36,735 nucleotides of DNA from Deltaproteobacteria bacterium (lineage in GTDB: Bacteria; Myxococcota_A; Polyangia; JAAYKL01): positions 1-36,735 of the forward strand of contig JAUXHN010000019.1 of assembly GCA_030621515.1 (NCBI GenBank), written 5' to 3'. Positions 24,862-32,386 of the stretch are shown in pieces. The notes under the pieces were generated by a model. That model was not told where the DNA came from and did no database searches. It saw nothing but the letters and a program-made list of their open reading frames with translations. The number at the start of each line of letters is the position of its first letter. Within the stretch, counting starts at the first letter, position 1. The position numbers and the translations under genes are program-made.

Positions 24862-24895
24862 TACTATAGTACTATGATAACGATGGCGAGTCCAA
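24862..24895 (-). promoter_or_regulatory. Promoter with two nested palindromes over the -10 box of the RHH-MNT gene
   Basis: On the minus strand TTGGAC (24895-24890), an 18-nt spacer and TACTAT (24871-24866). Two perfect 10-bp palindromes, TACTATAGTA (24862-24871) and ATAGTACTAT (24866-24875), overlap each other and the -10 box. Such short symmetric sites fit ribbon-helix-helix operators and suggest autorepression. Confidence 0.6.
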
Positions 24896-24929
24896 CAAAT
24901 AATCGAGCGTGTATTGAAAAACGGGGGGA

Positions 24930-25478
24930 TTACAACAGTTTACCACTCACGGCGCGTTCGACGACATGGAGGATCAGCTCGCGGCTCCCGGACAGTGTGT
25001 GGTCGTCGTGCACGAGCAGAAGAGTCGCGGACGGTGATCGTTCCACCAAGTCGATGACGTCGTCTTTGTCAATAACGTCGTCATTTAAGCCATGGATTAC
25101 CGTGGTTCGGATCGATGGGGGAACCGAGAGTGCTCCGAATTTTTTACTCTGTTCAAACAGGCCCGGTCTCTTCTGTTCCACTTCCGGACTGATGGACGCG
25201 TAGCGATGCATTCCCACCGCCGGCGCGAGCAACACCAGATGCCGAATCCTGTCGGCGTGACGAACTGCAAATCCCAGAGCGGCCAGCCCGCCTAAGCTGG
25301 AGCCCACAATCACGGCATCGGATCCTTGCGGAATTTCTTTTTCAAGAGCGCCGACCTGCTCGTCCAGATTGAACTCCCCCAGCCAGGGAGTGACCGCGCC
25401 CAGCTTCTCGCGGAGGTAGACGGCCTTGGTTCCGTCGGGGCTACCTTCCAGACCGTGAGCGAATACGATTCTTGCCAT
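24930..25478 (-). CDS. YqiA/YcfP-like alpha/beta-hydrolase esterase
   Basis: A 182-aa compact cytoplasmic hydrolase starting MARIVFAHGLEGSPDGTKA, with nucleophile Ser in GSSLGGLAA (about 59-67), Asp in HGLNDDVI and His in VHDDHTLSG. The size and the short N-terminus fit the UPF0227/YqiA group. Substrate unknown. The ATG is 1 nt after the stop of the upstream TPR/barrel gene and has no ribosome site, so it depends on coupling. Confidence 0.88.
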   Translation of the reverse strand: MARIVFAHGLEGSPDGTKAVYLREKLGAVTPWLGEFNLDEQVGALEKEIPQGSDAVIVGSSLGGLAALGFAVRHADRIRHLVLLAPAVGMHRYASISPEVEQKRPGLFEQSKKFGALSVPPSIRTTVIHGLNDDVIDKDDVIDLVERSPSATLLLVHDDHTLSGSRELILHVVERAVSGKLL

Positions 25479-25479
25479 G

Positions 25480-27234
25480 CTAGAAACGCTGTTTCAGCTC
25501 GAGCACGACTATATCCTGACCATACCCAATCTCGAACGCCTCCATACGTATGTAATCATCTGTTTCCTCTGTTTCCTCGTCGAGGATAATGGGAACCGGG
25601 GCGCCGTCCAGATTGGAATACCGTTTTCGGTGCATGTATCTCAGTCCCAGGACTGCCCTGGACCACAGGCTCACCTGGACCTCCACCATTACCTCCCACT
25701 CGAAGTCGTGTCGGGTGAGGGTGTAGTAGTCCTTTTCGAACTGCAGGTTCTCTTCCTCGCTGAACTGGGGGTTTGACAGATATGCCGGACGAAAGGAGTT
25801 CTTTCCGTTCTTTTTGGAGTTCATGTACCAGTTGTACTTGAGCTTTCCCCCAACCAGCCCGGACAGCCGCGGGACGGGTGTGATCCATCTGAGATCGATC
25901 CATGCCTCCGGGAGCAGTCGATCGTACTTGATCACCTCGGGATCCAGATAGGCCCGATCGTAACGTCCGCCCACCAGCACCTTCAACTGAAGAGTTCGGT
26001 CAAAAAACCACCGGTTGTTCATGATCCGCAGGCGGGTTCTGACCGTGCTCCGGTCGTCCTCCATGTAGTTGGGTCGCACTTCGAGCTTGAAGCGAACGGA
26101 CCAGACGGACGACGGATCCCTTGCCATGGACCACCACAGCCTTCCACCTGTGGCCCATCCCATCATACTGAAGGTGTCCTCGTCGCGTGTCCAACCGCTA
26201 TCCTGTTCCACCGGCATGTGGTCAATGTAGGCGATCTCGGTATCGAAGCCGACCCTCAGCTCGTGCTCCAAACCGCCGGCCCGACCCCTGCCGATATACG
26301 CCAGCTGAAGCATGAAGAGCGTGGTGTTGAAATCCCGCAGCTCGAACTCACGTGCCGCAGAAGTGCCGCCCAGCTCCGCCCAGTACTGATCCCGGTACGC
26401 GGTGAAATTGCCCTGAAAACCATGGTGGTATTCCCCGGCGCCGAAGATGATGTCGCCCCTGAAGATACTCTCCAACGCACTGCTGTCGCCCATGCTCGCA
26501 TCGTCCAGAAACGACGACGTGGGATGGGAGTTGTAACCAAAGGATCCGATGACCTGCCCCGCAAAACCCTCCACCCTCGGAAACGAGCTCCACGAGCTGA
26601 CCCGGGCCACAGCCGCCTTCGCCAGATCCTCATCTGGCCCTTCTGTCACGCGATCCATCAACGCCTGCGCTTTTTCGTCCTTGCCCAGCTCCCGCGCTAT
26701 CAGTCCCCGGTAGAAGCTGTTGCGCTGGTCAAGCACGGGCGGAAGGCTCCGGCTCGCCATTGCAAACTGCCTGGCCGCCTCCTCGAACTCGCCGTTCTTG
26801 TACCTGGAATAACCCAGGTAGTAGCGTATCAGCGAGACATCCTCCACGGTCTTCGCGTTTGGAACGGCCGCCTCCAGGTGCTCGATGGCCCAGATCCAGT
26901 CCTTTCGCTCCATGAGGCTCAGGGCGAGAGCATAACGACTGCGGATGTCCTTTGGGTCGAACATGATGGCCGAGCTGAGCGCCCGCTTCACGTCCCTGGT
27001 GTTTTCCCTCGCCGCGGCCATCTCACCCCACGCGATACACGCGTCGACCACGCCGTCTTCCGCCATGCAGGCCTTTCGATAAAGCTTGTAGGCTCCGTCC
27101 TCGTCACCCTCTCCCTGGGCCACGAGTCCCAGGTTGTAGTCGATCAGGGCATCTCCCTCCCCGGCAGAGGCACTCCCGACCGCCGCAAGGCAGAGGCAAA
27201 CGATCCAGAGGGATATGCTTTGCGTAAATCTCAT
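25480..27234 (-). CDS. TPR-containing outer-membrane beta-barrel protein (Slam-like plan)
   Basis: A 584-aa protein with a signal peptide (cleaved near GSASA), TPR-like helical repeats (about 28-210) and a C-terminal part of alternating, aromatic-rich beta strands ending in Phe (VVLELKQRF), as expected for a barrel inserted by the BAM complex. N-terminal TPR plus C-terminal barrel is the plan of surface-lipoprotein assembly modulators (Slam) and other DUF560-like proteins, but I cannot show homology by eye. Given the many lipoproteins nearby, a role in surface export is possible. AAGG lies 7 nt upstream of the ATG. Confidence 0.75.
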   Translation of the reverse strand: MRFTQSISLWIVCLCLAAVGSASAGEGDALIDYNLGLVAQGEGDEDGAYKLYRKACMAEDGVVDACIAWGEMAAARENTRDVKRALSSAIMFDPKDIRSRYALALSLMERKDWIWAIEHLEAAVPNAKTVEDVSLIRYYLGYSRYKNGEFEEAARQFAMASRSLPPVLDQRNSFYRGLIARELGKDEKAQALMDRVTEGPDEDLAKAAVARVSSWSSFPRVEGFAGQVIGSFGYNSHPTSSFLDDASMGDSSALESIFRGDIIFGAGEYHHGFQGNFTAYRDQYWAELGGTSAAREFELRDFNTTLFMLQLAYIGRGRAGGLEHELRVGFDTEIAYIDHMPVEQDSGWTRDEDTFSMMGWATGGRLWWSMARDPSSVWSVRFKLEVRPNYMEDDRSTVRTRLRIMNNRWFFDRTLQLKVLVGGRYDRAYLDPEVIKYDRLLPEAWIDLRWITPVPRLSGLVGGKLKYNWYMNSKKNGKNSFRPAYLSNPQFSEEENLQFEKDYYTLTRHDFEWEVMVEVQVSLWSRAVLGLRYMHRKRYSNLDGAPVPIILDEETEETDDYIRMEAFEIGYGQDIVVLELKQRF

Positions 27235-27260
27235 TCATCGACCTTTAAAAAACGCATACT

Positions 27261-27271
27261 ACCATAATGGT
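27261..27271. promoter_or_regulatory. Palindrome in the divergent intergenic region
   Basis: ACCAT-A-ATGGT, symmetric about one base, lies between the divergent barrel and CotH genes. It is a possible shared operator. Confidence 0.3.
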
Positions 27272-27274
27272 GTA

Positions 27275-27292
27275 GTCTTTCTACGGAAAGAC
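27275..27292 (+). promoter_or_regulatory. Leader hairpin with a UACG tetraloop
   Basis: GTCTTTC (27275-27281), TACG, GAAAGAC (27286-27292): a perfect 7-bp stem closed by C-UACG-G, a UNCG-type extra-stable loop in plus-strand RNA. It is 30 nt before the CotH gene start and has no T-run, so it is a leader structure, not a terminator. Confidence 0.5.
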
Positions 27293-27322
27293 AGCGGTGA
27301 GCATTATTTGATGGGAGTTCCG

Positions 27323-29842
27323 ATGATGATCCGACAAGCAATGAGCGCGCTATTTCTCGTCGGGGTGATCCTGGTTTGCGGCGCATGTCAGCGCGCGTCC
27401 GCGAAGAATCACATCATCCCGGACGGCTTTGAGATTTGCGAGACGATGCTCTCGGGAAACGAAGGCCCAAACGGTTTTGAATACCTCAAGCGTGTGGACG
27501 TGGGCAACACCGGCGAGCAGGACGACGAATGGGAAGACGAGGAGCCCGTCGATACAGGCCCATTTTTACTGGACCGCGAGTACACGACCCAGGACGGCTT
27601 CGGATACGTCGGCGCGCAAGGAGTGGTGGCGGTCGATCCCGGCTGGAGCCTCTCGGCGTGGCCGTACGGGGGTGTTGGGAACGCCCCGATTTGTCTTTCG
27701 GGACGTGAGGGTTTCGGCGGATATCGCTTCGACGTTCAAGACGGCGTCTACTCGGTAGCGTTTCACTTCATTGAAAAGGCCGAACACTGGAGTGGTTTCA
27801 GAAGAATCGATCTCGTCCTGGAGGGAGAGACGGTTTTTTCCGATTATGACATCTTCGAGGAAGTGGGAAATCGCTTCATGGTGACCGCGAAGGCAGTCGC
27901 AAAGGTTGAAGACGGCCATCTGGACATCGAGCTTGGATCTCTGGGCGCAAAGGAATCTCCTATCCTCTCCGGACTCGAGGTCGAGACTATCGATCCTGAC
28001 AGCAACGCCCCGGCGGAGGTGACGGAACTCATCGCCCGCGGAGGATACGAGCAAGCGGTACTGAGCTGGCGCAACTCCCCTGACGATGATCTTCGCGGCG
28101 TGAACGTGTGGAGACGCGAACAGGAAAAGGGGCCGTGGACGCGGGTGAATCCCAGGGTTGTTGCGGTTGCTCACTTTGTGGATCACGGCGCGCAGGCGGG
28201 GAAGAGCTATTTTTACAAGGTGACGTCCGAGGACATTTTCTGCAACGAGTCGAAGGGAGTGGAGATCGGCCCGGTGACAATACTGGATCACTCCCAATCT
28301 TCTCTTCGGGTTTTCGATCTGGACATGTCGCCCGAGGCGATAGTCGCCATGACGAAAGACGTGAGTTCGGATACGTACGTTCCCGCGACGCTGATGATAG
28401 ACGGTCAGGCGTACTCGGTGGAAGCGCGAAACAGAGGAGCATCCACGAGGTACTTGTCAAAGCCGAACTTCAAGATACGGCTCAAGAACGATGTGCTGTA
28501 TCAGGGACGAAACGGCTTCAAGCTCAACTCCGAGGTGGTCGACGATACGACGATCAGCGAGAAGCTTGCTTACGATATGTTCAACGAGACCGATGCGATA
28601 GCGCCCGACGCGAGCTACATCCATCTCTCGTGGGCGGGAAGATACATGGGCGTCTATACCGAGATTCAGGAGGTGGACAGGCTGTTCTTCGCGGACAACG
28701 GGATCTCCGATGAGGGGAACCTTTACCGGATGGGGACCGGCATGTTGAATGTCCTCTCCGACAACGCACAGTACGAGGAAACCTACGAAAAGAAGACAAA
28801 CGAGAGCGATCCCGCCGGATACTCGGATATTATCAAGCTCACGGAGGATCTCGCCGGGACCGCGGAACACCTGTTCGCGGGATGGTTCGATCTGCAGTTC
28901 GCCTCGGACGAATACATTGATTTTCTGGCTGTAAATGCCCTCATCGCCAATTACGACATGATCGACGGAAATCAGTACATGTATCACGACACCCTGCTCG
29001 ACGAGTGGCACCACATTCCCTGGGATTACAACAACGGCACATTTGCAGCCGCCGGCCTCCCGCTGACCACGATGACCGTTTACGGCGCGGGGATGGAGAA
29101 TCCATGGTGGTTCAACTCCATCACGCGAGTGATTACAAATACGGATCTGCGGACGCGGTTGCTCGCACGGATCGAGGCCCTCATCTCTGGTGTCTTGAGC
29201 AGCGAAAAGATCGTCGAGCTGTGCAAATCCGCGGTGGAGAGCGCCGCCGTCGACGTTGCGCTGGATCCCTGGATGGTCGCGTGGAAGAGGGATCAGTCGT
29301 TCGTGAACGACGTGGTTCCCGCGATGGAGGATTTCGCTTCTCAAAGGACGGCGTTCCTGAGCGGGGAGATCGCCGCGATGCAATCGATCCACGGGCCGCT
29401 GGTGATCAACGAGTTTCAGTTGAACAACACAGGACAAATAACGGATGAGTATGGCGAGGCGGATCCATGGATCGAGCTTTACAATCGTGGAAACGAGACA
29501 GTGGAGTTGGCGGGGATCTGCCTGACCGCCGATCTGCGCGACTTCGAGGGGGTGCATTGTTTCGGGGACGTGACGGTGATCGGGCCGGGGCAGGTTCTCG
29601 TCCTCTTTGCGGACGGAGAGCCGGATCAAGGTGATCTGCACCTGGGTTTCACGCTGAGTTCAGAAGGAGGGGAGATCGGTCTCTTCTCCCAGGAAGAGGG
29701 AGAAGGTGAAGAGGAGGGCGAGAGCAGCACCGTGCACGACCTGGTGTTCTACGCCGTTCAAAACCCCGGCGAATCATATGGCAGAACGAGCAATGGCGCG
29801 GAACTATGGGGATCGATGACGGTGCCCACACCTGGATCATGA
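27323..29842 (+). CDS. Malectin-CotH-lamin-tail lipoprotein
   Basis: An 839-aa secreted protein. A signal peptide with a possible lipobox VCGAC is followed by a malectin-like carbohydrate-binding domain (about 75-230: LDREYTTQDGFGYVGAQG ... AFHFIEKAEHWSGFR), an FnIII-like segment (about 240-330), a CotH kinase domain (about 345-690, with FKIRLKN, GRNGFKLNSE, YMGVYTEIQEVDRLFF and HIPWDYNNGTF) and a C-terminal lamin-tail-like beta domain (LVINEFQLNNTG ... WIELYNRGNETVELAGICL). CotH domains are protein kinases in spore coats and atypical elsewhere. Start chosen at 27323 because GGAG lies 5 nt upstream; the longer frame runs into the opposite gene. First gene of a coupled operon. Confidence 0.9.
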   Translation: MMIRQAMSALFLVGVILVCGACQRASAKNHIIPDGFEICETMLSGNEGPNGFEYLKRVDVGNTGEQDDEWEDEEPVDTGPFLLDREYTTQDGFGYVGAQGVVAVDPGWSLSAWPYGGVGNAPICLSGREGFGGYRFDVQDGVYSVAFHFIEKAEHWSGFRRIDLVLEGETVFSDYDIFEEVGNRFMVTAKAVAKVEDGHLDIELGSLGAKESPILSGLEVETIDPDSNAPAEVTELIARGGYEQAVLSWRNSPDDDLRGVNVWRREQEKGPWTRVNPRVVAVAHFVDHGAQAGKSYFYKVTSEDIFCNESKGVEIGPVTILDHSQSSLRVFDLDMSPEAIVAMTKDVSSDTYVPATLMIDGQAYSVEARNRGASTRYLSKPNFKIRLKNDVLYQGRNGFKLNSEVVDDTTISEKLAYDMFNETDAIAPDASYIHLSWAGRYMGVYTEIQEVDRLFFADNGISDEGNLYRMGTGMLNVLSDNAQYEETYEKKTNESDPAGYSDIIKLTEDLAGTAEHLFAGWFDLQFASDEYIDFLAVNALIANYDMIDGNQYMYHDTLLDEWHHIPWDYNNGTFAAAGLPLTTMTVYGAGMENPWWFNSITRVITNTDLRTRLLARIEALISGVLSSEKIVELCKSAVESAAVDVALDPWMVAWKRDQSFVNDVVPAMEDFASQRTAFLSGEIAAMQSIHGPLVINEFQLNNTGQITDEYGEADPWIELYNRGNETVELAGICLTADLRDFEGVHCFGDVTVIGPGQVLVLFADGEPDQGDLHLGFTLSSEGGEIGLFSQEEGEGEEEGESSTVHDLVFYAVQNPGESYGRTSNGAELWGSMTVPTPGS

Positions 29843-30510
29843 AGACCGACGAATACGCCAACAAGGAGACGTTGGACGGGAAAGCGCGCCGGTGGCTCGA
29901 CGCGGTGAGGAACTCTGTTGCGCCCAGGCCGCACCTGCAGGTGGATCCGAAAAGATGCGCCCTGCTGGTGGTGGACATGCTTCGCTACTTCGCGTCGCCG
30001 CAAGGGAGGTGCTTCCTGCCAGCTTCTGCGGGCATCGCCCCGCGGATCCGGTCCCTGCTCGACGCGTGGCGCCGCAACGACGGGACGGTCGTCTTTACCC
30101 GCCATTGTCACGAGGGCGAGCACGACCTGGGCATGCTCGGACGGTTCTTTTCGGATCACATCGCCTCGGGGGAGCCGGACTCGCAGATAATTGAGATGCT
30201 GAAGCCCCTTGATGACGAACGGGTCATCACCAAGACCACATACGACGCCTTCATCGGCACCGACCTCGAGGAGTACCTCAAAAAGGAAAGGATGGAGCAG
30301 GTGCTGGTGACCGGCGTGCTGACGCACATGTGCTGCGAGACCACCGCCCGCTCCGCGTTTTGCCGCGGGTTCGAGGTCTACGTACCGGTAGACGCAACCG
30401 CCTCGAGCTGCGAGGAGCGACACCTGGCCTCGCTCATGGCCATGGCTGACGCGGTGGCGGTTGTGTTACGCACCGACGAGGTTCTGGAGCTTTGGGAAAA
30501 GAACGAATAA
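29839..30510 (+). CDS. Isochorismatase-like cysteine hydrolase
   Basis: A 223-aa hydrolase with the family triad: Asp in LLVVDMLRYF, Lys in VITKTTYDAF and Cys in VLTHMCCETTARSAFCRGF. Members hydrolyse isochorismate, nicotinamide, N-carbamoyl compounds or related amides; the substrate here is unknown. The ATG overlaps the CotH gene stop as ATGA. It is probably cytoplasmic, as no signal peptide is visible. Confidence 0.93.
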   Translation: MKTDEYANKETLDGKARRWLDAVRNSVAPRPHLQVDPKRCALLVVDMLRYFASPQGRCFLPASAGIAPRIRSLLDAWRRNDGTVVFTRHCHEGEHDLGMLGRFFSDHIASGEPDSQIIEMLKPLDDERVITKTTYDAFIGTDLEEYLKKERMEQVLVTGVLTHMCCETTARSAFCRGFEVYVPVDATASSCEERHLASLMAMADAVAVVLRTDEVLELWEKNE

Positions 30511-31388
30511 TCATCGTGGGCGCCGGCCCCGCCGGATGCGCCGCCGCCGTCCAGTGTGCACGACTGGGAGTCAAGCCATTGTTGCTCGACTCGTCGGGGA
30601 AAGCCGGCGGGCTGGTGGCCAACGCCTTTCTGGTGGAGAACTACCCCGGGCTGGAGAAACCCCTGACCGGAGAGGTGCTCGCCGGCCGATTGGCCGAGCA
30701 TCTTGCCCGGTTCGACGTGGAGATAACCGCACAGACCGTTTCGCGGGTGGAGCCCGATCCCGGCGGGTGGATTGTCCGTACCGCAGGGGATGGGTTTCGC
30801 GCACGGTGCGTGATCCTGGCCACCGGGACCGTGCCGAGATCCCTGTCGATCCCCGGGGAGCGGGATCTTGTCTCACGCGTGCTTTTCTACGAGGTGCGGG
30901 ATCTCCTGGCGGCGATGCCTTCGCCAAAAAAAATTATCGTCGTGGGCGGTGGGGAGTCTTCCTTTGATTCTTCGCTTCGCGCGGCAAACGCGGGCGCCTC
31001 GGTCTCGATCCTGGTGCGATCTGATCGGGTGAGAGTTCGCGGAAGGCTCCGGGAAATGGTCACGGGCCACCCGGAGATCTCCGTGGAACTCAACACGAGA
31101 CTCATCGCTCTCAAAAAGGTCGATGGAGGCGTGGCCGCGACCGTGATCTCTGCGGATTGCGAAAGCCTTCGCCTGGCCGATGCACTCCTTGCGGCGGTTG
31201 GCAGGAAGAGCACCGCCTCTCTGATCGTCTCGTCCCCGGATCCGTTGAGCTTGACACATGCGCCCGGGTTGTTTATCTGCGGCGACGCAAGGTCCGACGG
31301 GCTTGGACAGGTTGGAATCGCGGTAGGCGACGGACTCGCTGCGGCGGCCCTGGCCGTCCAGCGGGCAATTCCGGAGAAGGTCAAGTGA
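30492..31388 (+). CDS. Thioredoxin-reductase-fold FAD oxidoreductase without CxxC
   Basis: A 298-aa flavoprotein with an N-terminal FAD motif (GAGPAG, 10-15), ATGTVPRSL, a second dinucleotide motif (VVGGGESS) and the C-terminal FAD contact LFICGDARSDGLGQVGIAVGDG. This is the TrxR/ferredoxin-NADP-reductase architecture, but there is no CxxC redox pair anywhere. So it cannot work as a thioredoxin reductase and may instead pass electrons from NAD(P)H to a one-electron carrier. It starts with TTG, overlaps the hydrolase by 19 nt and has GAGG 10 nt upstream. Confidence 0.9.
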   Translation: MGKERIIIVGAGPAGCAAAVQCARLGVKPLLLDSSGKAGGLVANAFLVENYPGLEKPLTGEVLAGRLAEHLARFDVEITAQTVSRVEPDPGGWIVRTAGDGFRARCVILATGTVPRSLSIPGERDLVSRVLFYEVRDLLAAMPSPKKIIVVGGGESSFDSSLRAANAGASVSILVRSDRVRVRGRLREMVTGHPEISVELNTRLIALKKVDGGVAATVISADCESLRLADALLAAVGRKSTASLIVSSPDPLSLTHAPGLFICGDARSDGLGQVGIAVGDGLAAAALAVQRAIPEKVK

Positions 31389-32308
31389 CGCTCGAGATGG
31401 TTTACACTACGGGGAACGACGATCTGGCCAGGGTATTCGTGGCGCGGACAGCGGACGGATCCCTGATAGAGTTCGTCGAGTCTATTCAGCCTCCTTATCG
31501 AAGGGAGGAAAAGTGGGTGCTTATCGTCTCCACGCTCAAGGGCTGCCCAGTGGGTTGCCCCATCTGCGACGCGGGCGGGGATTATCGTGGAACACTCACC
31601 TCGAAAGAGATCCTGGCCCAGGTGGAGTATCTGGTCCGCCGCCGCTACAAAGACGGCAGATGCCCGGTGCCCAAGCTCAAGGTCCAGTTCGCGCGTATGG
31701 GAGATCCCGCTCTCAACGACCACATGCTCAACGTTCTTCGCGAGCTTCCCGAACGATTGGATCTGCCCGGCCTTCTGCCCTGCTTCTCCACCGTGGCGCC
31801 GTTTGGCCGGGACGATTTCATGGAGGAGCTCGCGAAGATCAAGCACGAGCTGTACGGCGGCGGTAGGTTTCAGATGCAGTTCTCGATTCACTCCACCGAT
31901 GAAGCCGCCAGAAGAACGCTGGTTCCGATCAAGACCTGGGATCTGAAAAAAATAGCTTCTTTTGGAGACCGCTTTTTCGAGGAAGGGGATCGCAAGATTA
32001 CCCTCAATTTCGCACCGGCGGTCGGGTTTGAGCTCGATCCCGAGGTACTCGCGCCGCTTTTTTCGCCACAGCGCTTCGTTGTCAAATTGACACCCATCAA
32101 CCCCACATTCGCCTCGCAAAGAAACGATCTGACCGGCCTCATAGATCCGACCGATGAGGATCTCAACCGATCAATCGCTGAGCGCTTCGAACGACTCGGC
32201 TACGATACGATCATGAGCATCGGCGAGCTCGACGAGAACGAAATAGGTTCCAACTGCGGCATGTATGTGACGCGTATGGAACAGCGCCCTGTCGCCGCCA
32301 ACGAATAG
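31385..32308 (+). CDS. RlmN/Cfr-like radical SAM protein without the N-terminal domain
   Basis: A 307-aa radical SAM enzyme with CX3CX2C (Cys54, Cys58, Cys61 in CPVGCPIC), an RlmN-like segment (VQFARMGDPALNDHMLNVL, equivalent to the GEP motif), FSIHSTDEAARRTLVPI, KLTPINPT and Cys291 in GSNCGMY, which aligns with the second methyl-carrying Cys of RlmN. It lacks about 70 N-terminal residues, the helical RNA-binding domain of RlmN. So it may methylate another target. GTG start overlaps the flavoprotein stop as GTGA, with GGAG 8 nt upstream. A longer frame upstream lies inside the flavoprotein gene and is rejected. Confidence 0.88.
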   Translation: MTLEMVYTTGNDDLARVFVARTADGSLIEFVESIQPPYRREEKWVLIVSTLKGCPVGCPICDAGGDYRGTLTSKEILAQVEYLVRRRYKDGRCPVPKLKVQFARMGDPALNDHMLNVLRELPERLDLPGLLPCFSTVAPFGRDDFMEELAKIKHELYGGGRFQMQFSIHSTDEAARRTLVPIKTWDLKKIASFGDRFFEEGDRKITLNFAPAVGFELDPEVLAPLFSPQRFVVKLTPINPTFASQRNDLTGLIDPTDEDLNRSIAERFERLGYDTIMSIGELDENEIGSNCGMYVTRMEQRPVAANE

Positions 32309-32386
32309 TCTTCCCTGATTGATGGTCCCGATCTTGCTTGTCATCGTGAAGTGGGGATCGTTTCCCCCTGTACGAAGGAGTAGTAA

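Noticed and set aside
28457-29641. 394-aa minus-strand open frame
   Set aside because: Antisense to the CotH lipoprotein, whose domains are clear; the frame is open only because of high GC content.
30887-32119. 410-aa minus-strand open frame
   Set aside because: Antisense to the flavoprotein and radical SAM genes, which have intact motifs.
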